This document shows, piece by piece, positions 45,487 through 57,734 of a stretch of 64,000 bases of DNA. The notes beneath the pieces are model-generated. The model saw only the letters and a program-made list of their open reading frames with translations, searched no databases and was not told the DNA's origin. A program made the translations under genes and the position numbers. The stretch spans positions 4,278,001 to 4,342,000 of the forward strand of contig JAPNXP010000002.1 of assembly GCA_028753945.1 (NCBI GenBank). The letters are read 5' to 3'. The DNA comes from Hexactinellida sp. DTS-2022. Lineage: Eukaryota > Porifera > Hexactinellida. Numbering within the stretch: position 1 is the first letter of the stretch; every line of letters starts with the position of its first letter.

Positions 45487-46984
45487 TATTCTTCCTATTT
45501 TGGGGTTTAGATAAACTTAAGCATAAGCTCTGGATTCTACCCATATAAAAGGCATATTTCGTCCAGGGAATACCGTTAAAAGCATGGAGTCTATGTTCAT
45601 TTTCAGCATCACAATACTCTGATTCCAATCTCTTCCTTTTAATAGCCTTTTTCTTTCTATCTTTTATAGCTCTATGGCCTTTCCTTTTCTTAATCTTAGG
45701 AGTTGAGATATATGTCTTATCAGGAGTTCCACCGTCAAAAGAGCATTGACTTTAATTAAAGCTTTAAGCAAGGCGATGGGTACATTCTGCGATGAAATGG
45801 GAGTACGTTGAGTACCTTGAGAACATTTAGATTCAGTTTGTGCATGATCTCCCTGTAAACATACTTGTATTTCCATTTGATTTAACTCACGAGAGTGAAT
45901 CACTAGTGGGTCAGTTTCTGAAAGACCCATAGTTTCTATGATTGTATTAAGAATAAATTACGGGAGATTCTTGCAAGAAAACACATAAATTTCGTTTTGA
46001 AGTTAGGAATTGATTTTCAGATATATTATAAATTCATAGAATACACTATAGCTAAATCGAAACTGAAAACGAAATCGAATTATCATCCATAAGTTCGATT
46101 TTATGGGGCGTCAGTTTTATGGTAATACAAAAGTCTCATAGAGGAATTTCTTCAGACTCCACCTGATAAGTGTGTGGTTTGCAAGATCATTATTAGCTAA
46201 AGGTTTCAAATTATGTGGGATATATCACATAAATCATCGTTATGGGCGGTTGGTGGCCATTTATAATTTTGATTAGACCTAAATTAAAAGAATTGGGACC
46301 TTTTGAACTCAAAAAATGATTAAAAAGGTTATCTTTTTATGCGTTATTTGATAAAATGTTTGAAAAAATAAATTTCGAGTCATAATTCAAAAATGTAAAC
46401 CGACTACCAACTCCGTACGCTCATAATCTTTCAATATTGATTCTGATAACAAACATTGATCGCCGCATTGCCAAAATACCGTATAATAACGACCACCACT
46501 TTTTGAAACAGACAAAAAATATAAGGTATAATAGATCGAAACGTTTTCTTTTTGGTTTATTGCTTTGTTTCGTATAGGAATCCATTTCTCAATAATACAG
46601 ATTAATACAGGAAATTTCATTCACCTGGGTTAATTTAACCTTAAATTGATATTATTAATTAAATTTATAACAACTATGCCAAACCAAGGAGACTTATTTG
46701 ATAGCTACAACTCTAAAGTAATAATTTTAAATAAATTACTTACCTAGTTCCAAATCTCCCGGTGAAGTATTATCAATAGTTGACGAATTAGACCTCTTGC
46801 CTAACGTTCCAGGATTCAATTTTACACCACCAACCATCAATAATATTTGGACAACAACAGCTGGCAAGTAGCATGATATCGCCAGTAATCGGTGTTCCTC
46901 TGTTGAACTGGCCTGGAAAGACTGGGTATCCTCATCAGGCAAATTTGTTCTGGATTTTCCAGCCCAGCCACCAATCTTCGATCT
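45487..46984 (-). CDS. Two-exon gene fragment, possibly LINE-related, intron filled by a TTAA element
   Basis: Exon A, 46984-46744, reads RSKIGGWAGKSRTNLPDEDT and then a hydrophobic run ending ILLMVGGVKLNPG. That run resembles the hydrophobic stretch ending in GDVExNPGP found near the start of many CR1/L2-type LINE proteins. It ends at a GTAAGT donor in phase 1. Exon B starts at 45917 after CTTTCAG and continues TDPLVIHSRELNQMEIQVC in matching phase. Further on, in a shifted frame, a very basic tail occurs (TPKIKKRKGHRAIKDRKKKA) with HAFNGIPWTKYAFYMGRIQS, ending near 45487. Family not established. The frameshift near 45760 and missing ends suggest a remnant. Confidence 0.35.
45947..46644 (+). 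mobile_element. TTAA-flanked family A element, copy 3
   Basis: TTAA at both ends (45947-45950 and 46641-46644). It begins GAATAAATTACGGGAGATTC and ends CCTGGGTTAATTTAACC. It is 698 bp, colinear with the copies at 20842 and 44299. It occupies most of the 826-bp intron inferred between 45918 and 46743. Confidence 0.8.
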
Positions 46985-47287
46985 CTATTTTTCAAGAAAT
47001 ATCATTTCTAGAATTTAATTTTGAAAAGTTAGAATATAAATCTATTTATTGAATATCCGATCTAAATAATAAATTTTAAAAATAATTTAAGTGATGATAT
47101 ACATTTTTGAGAGTAATATTACGCAAACGCAACGTACTAAATGCAAAGTAATTAAGTAATAAACTACGTAATTCTATGTTTTGACCGTGTATAAGAATGG
47201 TCTATGTGCCTACCTTTCAAATGTAGATGCACTGATATGATAAAATACAAGCAATAAAATATGTAGAAGTAGAAGTTTATTAAAATA

Positions 47288-47989
47288 CAGTAATACCTCG
47301 TTTTACGCGTTTTTTTACGCGTTTTCGTTTTACGCGGAACATTTTTTTATGACCAAAACTTTTTTACGCGACCCTCAACTCGTTTTACGCGGTTTATCTA
47401 AGATTTTAATACTATTAATTCTCTTTTTATGGAGATTTTAGATAATTTTTTAGATTTAGTTGTAACAAAGCGGTTCTACAATTACAAAAAAACAAAAATG
47501 ATGATTAGGGATAGTTGATCGTTAGGAATATGTATTTGTCATATAGTAAGTTCATCCAAATATATTATTAGTCAAATGAATACATATTTGCTTCACTATA
47601 CACACTAAAGATATCAGGATGGGGAGGTACCCATTGGTGTAGGGTTGCGGTGTGAAGGGAATTTTAATTCCCTTCACAACACAATTCCCTTTTTGTGGGA
47701 ATTCTCAAGTATTCTCACAAGTTGGTTTCTATCAGGATTCCCATAGGTTAAAATAATTCCCATGGGATTAACATACACATGAAAACCTTGGCTATCTGAG
47801 AGGTCCTGATGTTGGAAGTTTGAGTGTTTAAACACTAGGTATTTAAAATTTTATTCGATGTGATAATATTTGGAAACGCATCTATTGGTTTAATATGAGC
47901 TACTATGAGAATAGACTGTTTTTTACGCGATTTCGTTTTACGCGGGCTTTTCAAGGAACGCATCTACCGCGTAAAAAGAGGGATACCTG
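47288..47989. mobile_element. Pogo/Tigger-like TA element, complete copy
   Basis: TA at both sides. Termini CAGTAATACCTCGTTTTACG and, inverted, CAGGTATCCCTCTTTTTACG. Several TTTTACGCG repeats lie just inside both ends. It is 702 bp and non-coding. It contains the AATTCCC...GGGAATT palindromes shared with the truncated copy at 5329. Confidence 0.8.
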
Positions 47990-48613
47990 TAGTTCGAATA
48001 ATCTAAAAAAATACTTCCAAAAAAGTATTTATACAGGTTTGTGGTACTATTGCTGACAACATTATGCAATTATTAAAAATAGGAATATTGCGCAAATACT
48101 CGAAAGTACGACAGATCTAATAAATAAATGTAAATTATACTAGGATATACATACATTTCGTGACAGGTACAATTCGTGAGAGCCCTTTGGTCTCATCCGC
48201 TCCCCAAATTAACCGCTACGCATTGGACATATTCGCTAAAACATCTGCATTATATATTTTTCAACATCACAATTACACGCAATAATTATTAATGAATTTC
48301 ACTTGACAAGTCTTCCACTTGACATGTCATAATTATATGCATTTATCTGTCATACCCTTTGCCCTCCATGTAATATGTATAAGTTTTCAGCCATTTATAT
48401 TACTTTCTATGAACACCAACAATAGATATTTACATCATATATCCGTAAACTAGTGGTTCTTAACCTCTTTTCTGCCATTTCCCACTTTGGAGTAACTAGT
48501 TACAATAATTCTCCACCTAAATATGAACTTAATTTAAGAAATAAATGGTGCTCATATACTTTATGGCTACACTTAATAATATTCCTCTTAATACTATTGT
48601 TATTAGTCCAGTG

Positions 48614-49253
48614 CAGTGGCGGTACCAGCCAGCCGCCACTGGTGGGGAACAATTGCGTCACAGGTGGGGCACAGGCTGTTAAACTGGGGCAAACTCAAAT
48701 CAATGAGGTGGGGCCAGACCTGGGTCTGATTACTAGTGAGTGATTACGATTACGATTACGATTACATCCTTCAGAAAAAGCTTGATTATGATTACGATTA
48801 CGATTACACGAAATGTTGTAATCGATTACAATCAATTACAATTGATTACAATTTCATTTTCTTTACGATGCAATACGATCGTTCCGATTATGCCCCGGAG
48901 TTTCATGCGCACAAAAATAAGGCCCGTGTGCATGGGAGTAGCCACCAAGAATTATTTGTAGGGACCAGATATATCTTTCGGGGTGCAATGAGATCAGTGA
49001 ACCCTTAAACTATGACCTTATTTAAAGTTATTGTGGAAAATTTGGGGGGTCTGGTGCCATACCTGGGGCTGATTACTAGTGGGTGATTACGATTACATCC
49101 TTCAAAAAAAGCTTGATTATGATTACGATTACGATTACAGGAAAAGTTGTAATCGATTACAATCGATTACGATTGTAATCGTAATCAGCCCCAAGCCTGG
49201 GTGGGGCACACTTAACTTATGTGGGGCACAGGCCCCACCCTCGCGCCGCCCTG
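48614..49253. mobile_element. Inner hAT element with GATTAC hexamer arrays
   Basis: Termini CAGTGGCGGTACC and, inverted, CAGGGCGGCGCGAG. Flanks GTCCAGTG (48606-48613) and GTCCAGTT (49254-49261) are an 8-bp duplication with one change. Two direct units of about 340 bp each carry (GATTAC)n arrays followed by inverted GTAATCGATTACAATC blocks. Open frames here are periodic by-products. Confidence 0.8.
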
Positions 49254-49680
49254 GTCCAGTTACACTCATAAATTCATAACTATATATCAGGGTTGTAAAT
49301 CAAGCCAAATATTTAAAATATTTGATTTAATTTGAATTGATTCACGGGAATATTGAGTGGAAATGATTCGATTTGAAATTATTTGAAATCCCAAATGATT
49401 TGATTTAAGAAAAGATAAGTTATTTATTTACACCCCTCCTATATGTTCATTGAGCATTTTTTTCCCACAAGGGAAACTAAGGCTTTGCAAATTCTCCGGC
49501 AAAAGATTATCTGTAGTCCAGCCAAACTAGACCATCCTATATTATAACATAGTTACAGCAATTGAAAACTAGTCCGACCATAGCCGGACCAGCAGAACAG
49601 CGTGTTATGCATATGCCAAGGATTATTCTTGAAAAGGGCAATATAAATTTTCTAAGCAAGTCAAGGCGATATTTGAATTT

Positions 49681-49758
49681 GATTCTATATGGATTTGAGC
49701 ACCCCAGGTGACTCCGTTCGCTTGGAGTTCCCAGAGGTGCTCAAATCTGTATAGAATC
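49681..49758. repeat. 23-bp imperfect hairpin
   Basis: GATTCTATATGGATTTGAGC (49681) is mirrored at 49736-49758 with two mismatches around a 32-base loop. It lies inside the outer hAT element. Confidence 0.65.
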
Positions 49759-50639
49759 ATACTGATTCGTGATTTCCACACTAAATTTTGAATGATAATT
49801 TTGTTTTTAATATTTGATATGTCAAGGGAATCTGAAACTATTTCTTGTGTCAATGTTTATAATGAATAACAGGCGAGCGTAGCGAGCGTGCGAAATCTTT
49901 GGGAGCTCGAACCCTCTAGAAGTCCAGAATTTGTTTGGACAACACTGCAGATATGGTCTGGAAGCAGTGAATACCTGTTTAACAGACGTATGAGTTCAAC
50001 ATAGAAATCTGAAAATAAATACAAGTATAATTTAATACAATAATTGAACAGGTTGAATTCCAAGTAAATATTCGAAAACAACTGTTAATGATTTGTAAAC
50101 TTTTTAGCCTGAAGCTCCATTCCCCACCTGAGGATCCTCAATTCCCCACTAGTGGGTAATTCCCCACCGGTTAAGTACCAGTGCCGTAAACAATAATTAG
50201 TTATCATAGTTGTTTACACATCATAACAATCGTATGATAGTAAATACGTTCATTCGAATCAACCCAACTTGTTAACCTATTTGTAAACGTCAACAATATA
50301 TAAACATAATAGTTTCGTAAATTCGAAATCAGCATACTGTTTACTTAGAATGACAAAAGGCATTAATTAAGTTTATATCCCCTTTATAAATGCGGTATAA
50401 ACCCCCCTATCACTCTATTACAATTCGGGCACAAAACACGCACACAGACAAGAGTATTTTATAAGGAATTCAAAAATGTTTTTTAATGTTTTCGTAGATT
50501 TAAAAAATGCATTTTCTGTTTTCAGGAATAAATAAATAAATTTAAGATTTCTTAGGGAAAAGTGAGAAAGAAACGCAAAGTATATTTAACATTCACTTGA
50601 CAACACCAGCTACACGCCTAAGATACGGTCAGAACAACA

Positions 50640-52723
50640 TTCATCCTGAGGAGTACCCTACAATGGGTTTATATTTGCCCATCACTCTCGGTGTCTTCGC
50701 TCTCATCCCCTCCGGCATCGAAATATTCGGCCATGTTGGCAGCAGTCTGCCTCGCTGCTTCCGGCGAGCGTCGAACTCCATGTGGTCCCCATCAGAATCG
50801 GGCATAGCAGCAGCGAGATCACCGTCCCTGCGCACTCTCTTACCCTTGGGTCCCAAGACGAATCCCAGCGCTCTCTGCCTGCGTTTCTTGGTGGAGTCCC
50901 ACAGCGTGGCCATCTCTCCCACAAACTCATCGTCAATGCACCCCTACCCAGAACCTTGCCCTGCGATGCACGAACGCAGGCGCTCAAGTGAGTGTGCAGC
51001 CAGCGGCGGAACTTAGTCCTCAGGCGGGAGAGGCAGCTGAAGGTGCGCTCAGCCTCCGCGCCGGTGGGCGAGAGTATGAGTGTCAAACACCGGTACATGA
51101 ACCACGTCCTGCCCATGTCCAAGTCAGCAGCCACGGCATTAATGTTGATTCCCTTCAAGTTGGGGAAAGCCCCATTGTCCAGCAGCATGCGTATCCTCAG
51201 GCGGAACTACCGGTAGTCACTGAGAAAGTGGTTGGGGGTGCACTGCCAGTCAATCTGCGACAGCAGCTCCTGCAGAAGCCCGAACTTTGTGGTGACCACA
51301 TTGTCGGGGCACTCGACCCCCAACTTCTGGAAGCCGAGCCATGCAGACTCTTGCTGTGGAATCCTGGTTGAAAAGTTCCGAATAAGGTCTGTGCGCAAAG
51401 GCGCCACCGTGTCCAAGAGCCCTGCGATGTTTGTGAGCTCCTAACAGGTCTACTGCAGCAGCAGAAACGCCCCGAGAAGGTCCAGCTGCCTACTCTGAAG
51501 TGACTTAGTTAGGCGGCCCAAAGGCCTGAGGATCTCCAGCAGGTGCTTCAGTTGAGCTGCGTGGTTTTCCAGCACATCGATCACATTAGCATCGCCCAGA
51601 GTAACACTGGCGGGATCTTTGGCATTGATATATACACCTTTAGAGCCGCTGAAGTGCCGGGAGAGGCGAACATCTCCAGGGTCAGCAACTTGGTCATCCA
51701 GCGGATATCAATCACCGCAGCAGGGACTTTCACGCGGCCGAATTCCACCGAAAGTGCTTTCAACTCCTTGCGTCGCTGGCTGCTGAGGTTGAACATTGTG
51801 TATGCAGCGCTCATGGCCTCTTTCACACTCCTGCACAGCTCGGAGTGGCCCCAAACATTGGTTAACAGCGATAGGTCCAGTCTGTGGGCCAGGCAATTAC
51901 ACCAGATCACTTGCAGACCCGCCCGAAGCTCGAATTTCCGAACCGCACGTTTCATGGTCGTGCATCCATCAGTTGCCATGCCAACCACCTTCCTCACGTC
52001 CACGTTGTCTAGCTCTAAAAGGCCCATGATGGTATCCACGAAGGTATCCGAATTGGAATCCTGCATGCATAGCAGGTCCCATAGCACAACTTGCACCGAA
52101 TCTTCCGCGCCCACACACCGGGCCAGTACCGCCACCCAGTCATCCTGGTCATGGGTGCTGTCGAATATCAAAGTGTGCATCTCAGCTTCGCAGATAATCT
52201 TGGAGTCGCGTTTGAGGACTCCATCGCCAATAATCTCCAGAAACTCCCATCCAGATGACGTGGAGGTGTGGAACTCAGTTTCGATGGTGCTGCCATCCAT
52301 CTCGAGGCGTACTTGAGGAGAGACCGGTACTTTCCGATGGAAATCTCCTCTCTCGCCAGAAAAAGCACTGAGCCCACTTGTTCGTGTTTCCCTTGAGAAG
52401 TTCATTCCGTTGAGCCGTTCGATTTTCATCCAGCTCCTTGGCCTGCTTGCTCCAGAATCCGTCATTCTACTCCACCTCAGCCTTTAGCTTCACGGCATCG
52501 TGGTGGTTGTAGTCATCATAGTGGACCTTGAAGTTGGACTTCTGCACTTTGTCGTCGAAGGTGCGCCAGTCCTTCCACACGCCCCTCTGGCAGTGCTTAG
52601 CGCACACTGAGCAGCTATACTCAGAGGATCCGGCCGTGTTTCGATCCAGTGGAAGTCCTTCTGCCACCCGCGGATCTTCTCCGACACTGAGAGGACAGGT
52701 TTCTTGGAGCCACCGAGAGGCAT
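50640..52723 (-). pseudogene. GC-rich hAT transposase pseudogene
   Basis: Minus-strand segments run from 52723 (MPLGGSKKPVLSVSEKIRGW). A zinc-finger-like CSVCAKHC follows near 52610. The main open frame 52465-51581 has DTFVDTIMGLLELDNVD, KVVGMATDGCTTMKRA (a catalytic Asp), CNCLAHRLDLSLL and VIDIRWMTKLLTLE. The C-terminal dimerisation domain reads ILSPTGAEAERTFSCLSRLR near 51050, with a tail ending near 50640. At least three frameshifts separate these. Local GC content is far above the flanks, so the gene arrived recently relative to compositional drift, or is kept GC-rich by its own codon use. Terminal repeats were not located. 50192-50590 and 52760-54250 hold nothing else I recognise. Confidence 0.75.
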
Positions 52724-54255
52724 TGTACGAATGGAAGCTTAAAATGGATAACTAAAAATAAAAACACACTACTCAAGGAAGTGAAAATGAAAATAGGAAT
52801 AAAGAAATGGCCCAGGAATAAAGAAATGGGCTTATAAAATACCCTGACACAGACGAATAGTCATTTAATAGATATTCCATTTCATTAATCCATTGTTTGA
52901 ATATCAGAAATCGTTCTGGAATTGAATAACTGTTGAGTGAAATTGAATTTTCATATGGGAGAAAACTTCAATACAACAAATAAATCAATTTATATAGTAG
53001 CAGACTAGCTGGTATTGAATGAAATTGAATTATTCATACAATATAAAACTTTATTGTAACAATGATATCAGAAATCGAATGTATAGTGATAGCTATTGAA
53101 TGTAAATTAATTATTCATATATACTATAATTCTTTATTGTAACTATGATATCAGCAACAAACTTAAAGAGTAATAACACTGAATCTAATTGAATTAATCA
53201 TAAATAGTAGATCTTCATCGAAACCGCAAAATGAATGCATAATTGAATATTAATGGATTAACGATTCTAGAAAGTTAAGGGTGAATTGTGGCGACTTTGA
53301 AAATGAAGACAAATTTATAAAATCGTGAAGAACCATTAGCTGCAAATCTCTTTTCTGAAGCTATAGATTTGCAAAAAAATTGTTATTTCTTTTGTTTAGC
53401 TATAAGACAAAAAAAGCAAAATGTCCGTTAAAATGTTACCCAAGTAGAAATTGAAAAATCGTGCCACGAGATGCACATTAATCAACAACCGACCCCTATC
53501 CTGAATTTATCAGACCTCTAGCACATAAGGTCAGGCTGGAGAGGCGACAAGGGGAAAACAAAATAAAATATTAATTAAAAGTTCAAAACTGGGCCACCAT
53601 ACTAAAGTGGGCCACCATACTTAAAATTATATGGTATATTCTTGTCAGGAAAATTTAAAATGTCCCACAATTTACCAAGATTCGGACAAAAGTCCGCTAA
53701 ACCACATGGCATCATTAATTTATCGCGTGTATAAATATATCTGTTATATAATTATAATCATGTTAAAACCGTCTAAAATCAGCAGCTGTTAGTATCCCGA
53801 AGTTAGAAATGTTGTATGAGATTCTTACTACCATGAGATTATTACTACTTTGAATTCAAGGACCATGGATGACAAATTGCTATGATATTCTTACTACAAT
53901 GAGATTATTACTACCTTTGTTATTCTTTCTCACCAGTTTTGTCAAGGTCTATTCTCAATATAATTGAGTGTTAACCACATGAATAACCAATTTATAAAGG
54001 AATAGCAAAAATTAACTTGTGAAAATTGTAGTGGAATAAATTCCATTTGCTAATAGAATTTGTTTTATTTATTTACTAACTAATTTCTAAAAGGGTTACA
54101 AAAGAATTTTGATTGCAAATATACACATTACTAAGACTGTAATTCGTAAATTATCATTGTTAACGAGCATTTATGAGATCAGTAACAGGCTTAAATGGTG
54201 ATCCAAATTGTTACTATATTGCTTGGATGGTGTATTCTCCACGTTTTCATTATTA

Positions 54256-54475
54256 CAGTTGACTCCGCTTTATAGAGCCACCTCAGAACCAGGTTGTTTT
54301 GACCCGAATAATCGGAGAAACCGATTAACGTCAAAGATTGTAAGCCAAACTGTAATTCTATACTATAAATCCAGTGAAATTTTGACCGGATTAATCGGAG
54401 AAAGCGAGTAACCGAAAATATTGTAAGCCAAACAGTAATTCTGTCCTATAAATCCAAAGGAATTTTTCGCTAATT
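54256..54475 (+). repeat. Pogo-like terminus followed by a tandem duplication of about 97 bp
   Basis: TA then CAGTTGACTCCGCTTTATAG marks a pogo/Tigger-like end; a related CAGTCGACTCCGATTAATTG occurs at 31995. Then a unit with GATTAATCGGAGAAA, ATTGTAAGCCAAAC and CTATAAATCCA occurs twice in tandem (about 54310-54470). The other end was not found. Confidence 0.5.
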
Positions 54476-54599
54476 ATTGATCAATTATTGTTCAGAACAA
54501 ACTATACTCATTCACCCTGAGGGACGTTTTGAGAAATTTAAAAATTGCCTCAGCTACGAGGGATAAATATCTATTGGTAATGTTCAGTGCAAATTTAAA

Positions 54600-55470
54600 A
54601 CCTTTTGCGACACAATTGTGACCCCTCAGATCAACCCCGTTTTGTCAGGTTGGTCAAATACAATATTCTGAGATTGAAGCTTTCAAAGTTCCATTTTATA
54701 ATTAATTCCGAAACTTTAGGAATTTTATCCACATTAGTTTTCGGGTATTGGTTAAAATGGATCATTGATATTACTAGAAAGTTAGAGCTAAGCTCTAGCA
54801 ACTTTTTTATTTTCAATTTTGCAACATCACTGAAATGACACCACCATATATGTTCATGCGAATTTTTTGAATTGTTCCCATTTGGATAATGGTCTCATTT
54901 GTTCTTCCAATGAGTAAATAATGGGATATTGATGTGATTAAATGGTTAGACCTGGGCACTAGCGTATATTACTCTAGGAGAGAGGCTATTTGCTGCGTAA
55001 TCAAAATGGGTACATAACATGCCCATATTTGGATCTTTTTGAAAAAGGTGCGTGTTAGGGAGGTCACGAAATGTATTATTGACGCATAGGAAGTATGGTA
55101 TTGCGAGTATTTTGAGACGTCGATTTTGACTCTAGCACCTCGGGTGTTTGGGAAAAAAATGGACAAGAAAACGTACCCTCGATTGGGATTATAGGCCATA
55201 AAGTTTCAAATTTTCACCTTTTAACAATTTTCTTTGATCAATTGTTGATTATCTTTGTCTGACAAAACATGGAAAAAGTTTTGTAAACTCCAGTCTTTCG
55301 AATATTGGAGAAATAACCACGGACAATCGATGGAAACGGTGAAATCCAATCGACTGATAGACAAATAGGTCATATCTCTGAAAATATCGATGGAAAAGAT
55401 TCGGGATAATTTTTTTCTTCTTACATAATCGACAAACCTTCTTCCGGGGATTACCGTTAACCAATTACCT
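54600..55470 (+). repeat. Family R repeat, near-complete copy
   Basis: Landmarks GTTTTCGGGTATTGGTTAAA, GTTAGAGCTAAGCTCTAGC, CACCATATATG, CCTCGATTGGGATTATAGGC and ATCGATGGAAACGGTGAAAT all occur in the same order as, but opposite orientation to, the copy at 42490. It ends near TTACCGTTAACCAATTACC. No ORF is conserved between copies. Confidence 0.65.
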
Positions 55471-55540
55471 AGGGCATGGGCAAACAGTAATTTCAAAATA
55501 TTCAGAGAAAATTAAACTAACAAACAATTTATAATTATTT

Positions 55541-55655
55541 GTGTTCACGAACACACATGTGTATTCATGAACACACAATATTTGCTGTGTGTTCACGAAC
55601 ACACAGTTTCAAACTTTGTGTGTTCGCGAATACACAGTATCATTGTGTGTATTGG
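55541..55655. repeat. Cluster of four TGTGTTCACGAACACA palindromes
   Basis: Perfect or near-perfect dyads lie at 55541-55556, 55558-55577, 55586-55605 (TGTGTGTTCACGAACACACA, perfect) and 55617-55636, with a half-site at 55644. Centre-to-centre spacing is about 19-31 bp. This could be an array of dimeric protein-binding sites or a small satellite. The flanking stretches 55655-56340 have no gene. Confidence 0.75.
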
Positions 55656-56340
55656 AGTTTTTCTTGACTATGGGTGCACAAAAAAAACACTTTGATCAGC
55701 AATAACATTACATCCCATCAAGAAACTTTGCGTGAGGGAACTAATTTTATCAGCTTAAACAGTTTATAATAGGCAAAACAGAGTACCAATACTAATATTG
55801 CAAAAATTATATAAGGTAAAAGTATACAAACTAACAATCAGTAAAGTATACATATAATGGCGAAACAGGATTTTCTTGAAACAATCCGGTCTTTTCCAAT
55901 GACGAACAGATCAGAGCTGTTTTCATCTGATGACATCATGGAGAAGATCAACATTATGCCAAATCATTGCACAAATTTTACCAATATTTGCCTCTGAATA
56001 ATTATTAACTCTATAACATTTAAAATCGACACGCCGGATCTGGTACTAGACTGATTAGGATCATTTTTTCTCCGACTCATACTTTTTGAGATAATCTCCA
56101 CATAAACAAGGTCACTCCCCGGAAATTCTTACGGAATGTATTTTATAAAATGACGGTGATTTTGACCTTTAGTGACGTCAAAAAGGTCAAAGAAATGTCC
56201 AAATCAAATTTATATTTCGGAATTGGATAGATTGTCTATCAAGGTTTAGTTGTAATGCTTGAACAATTTTTACATTAATTTCATAATTTTTTATTAATCT
56301 GAGCCTCTATCTCCTTAAGGGAATTCACAAGGTACTTGAT

Positions 56341-56489
56341 TATTTTCGGCCGGTTACGGGTTGCGGGGCGGGCCGCGGGCCTATTTTCATATGGGGCTGC
56401 GGGCCATGCGGGCTGCGGGTCAGTTTAACTTAAATGGCGGGCCGCGGTGCGGGCTGCGGTTATAAAAATTCGGCCCGCGTGCAACTCTG
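56341..56489. mobile_element. GC-rich end of a hAT-like miniature element
   Basis: GCGGGCC/GGGCTGC repeats lead to GGCCCGCGTGCAACTCTG, ending near 56489. Inverted, CAGAGTTGCACGCGGGCC resembles hAT termini, and the transposase remnant begins at once after it. The left end is not recognisable and no duplication could be confirmed. Confidence 0.4.
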
Positions 56490-57456
56490 AGACAGCCAAG
56501 CACTTAGACCATCTTCGAACGTTGCATAAGTTCTTTTCCTCATCCATCCTACACGACAAGTTCATCGAGGTGCAGAAAGAGGTCTATCGTGACAATGCTG
56601 ACGCCGCGGTCAAGCCCTGTAGAACAAGGAACTCAAAAGCCTGAGCCGGACCAGGTGGTCGTGCCAGTGGCGAGCAGCTGATGCGGTCATGGAGACTCTC
56701 GAAGCCATCATCTGCACTGCGGAGTTCTTCGTCGATGACACGTTGAGCGCGTACAGAAGAAAGCAAACCTCTGCGATCTTCAACTTCGTGGACACGGACT
56801 TCGTGGTGTCCCTTGCCCTGTTGGCTAACCTGGTCCACAAGACGGCGATGGTGAGCTACTTCCTGCAGAAGAATGACATAGATGTCGCGAGCCGTACAGA
56901 TCGTCCAAGTGCTCAAAGCAGACGTACAGTATCCAGACCTCTATGAGAGTGTGTGTACTCGGGCCTCCACTCTTACTGGTAGCCTCAACATTCCTTCTCC
57001 CTTTGAACGCCGCCGTCGCAGATGCCGAGAAAATGCCGAGAACAACAGGGTTTGGACGAGGCAGGACTACAAAGACAAACTCTTCGACCCATTGGTGGAG
57101 AAGATGCTGAACGAACTCAACCATCGGTTCTCTGACGAATCCAACAGCATCCTCACGTCCATGTCAAGCATGTTCCCATCCAGTGACAATTTATTGGATA
57201 GAGAATCTATTAGTGAGGCGTACCCCCAGCTCTAAAAGGCATGCAGCATTAATGCAATTCGAACTGTCACATCTGCCACAAACGAGAGGTCGTTTTTCAG
57301 CCTATACTTGATCAAGACCAATCTCAGATCTACCATGGAGGACGGCATGCTGGGTGACCTCGGGATCCTCTCACTGAATAGAGAAATGACCCCTGCCCTC
57401 AACATGGAGGCGTTTGTGGGTATGTTCAAGGCCAAAGCCCGTATAATGGAACTGTA
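56490..57456 (+). pseudogene. C-terminal half of a hAT (ZMYM1-like) transposase
   Basis: Frames in order: ETAKHLDHLRTLHKFFSSSI; RTRWSCQWRAADAVMETLEA (the conserved TRW segment); FVVSLALLANLVHKTAMVSY; FERRRRRCRENAENNRVWTR; LDRESISEAYPQL. The dimerisation motif TSATNERSFFSLYLIKTNLR is followed by MEAFVGMFKAKARIMEL to a TAG at 57454. Two frameshifts and one TAA (57233) break it. The catalytic N-terminal half is missing because a miniature-element end abuts at 56489. The family resembles the ZMYM1/52-kDa repressor type hAT proteins. Confidence 0.7.
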
Positions 57457-57734
57457 GGAGTAGGACACATGTGACATCATAGCAAATTTCCACCAGTTTG
57501 AAATGCGAACGGCTTGCGATTCTTGGAGTTTTGGGAAAATAAGGATTAGTTTTTTACTTTACTGGGAAAATATGTGGATTCTCGTGTCTCGACGGAAACT
57601 GTGATCCCTGCATTTTTTTTCTAAAAAGGTGTGCCCACCTGGGTTCAGGTTTATTCATCTGGTGCCCACTCAGAGGCGGCGCCCTGGCGGAATGCAAACA
57701 TTCAAGCGAGCAATTCGATCAGAAGGAGGAAATC

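Larger units (their letters stand above)
48451..50183. mobile_element. Outer hAT element with perfect 8-bp duplication
   Basis: Termini TAGTGGTTCTTAACC and, inverted, CACTGGTACTTAACCGG. CCGTAAAC flanks both sides (48443-48450 and 50184-50191). It spans 1733 bp including a nested hAT element. ATTCCCCAC motifs recur near the right end. No transposase domains were recognised inside. Confidence 0.85.

Noticed and set aside
48735..49190. GATTAC hexamer arrays as telomeric repeats
   Set aside because: The hexamer is not a known telomere repeat, lies inside a defined transposon with 8-bp duplications and is flanked by inverted copies.
48736..49279. Open frames encoding SDYDYDYDY-type and ITITITIT-type peptides
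   Set aside because: They arise from the (GATTAC)n hexamer arrays inside a hAT miniature element.
50597..52755. Long plus-strand open frames (for example 51543-52316) opposite the hAT pseudogene
   Set aside because: They are antisense shadows of the GC-rich minus-strand transposase, which carries clear hAT motifs.
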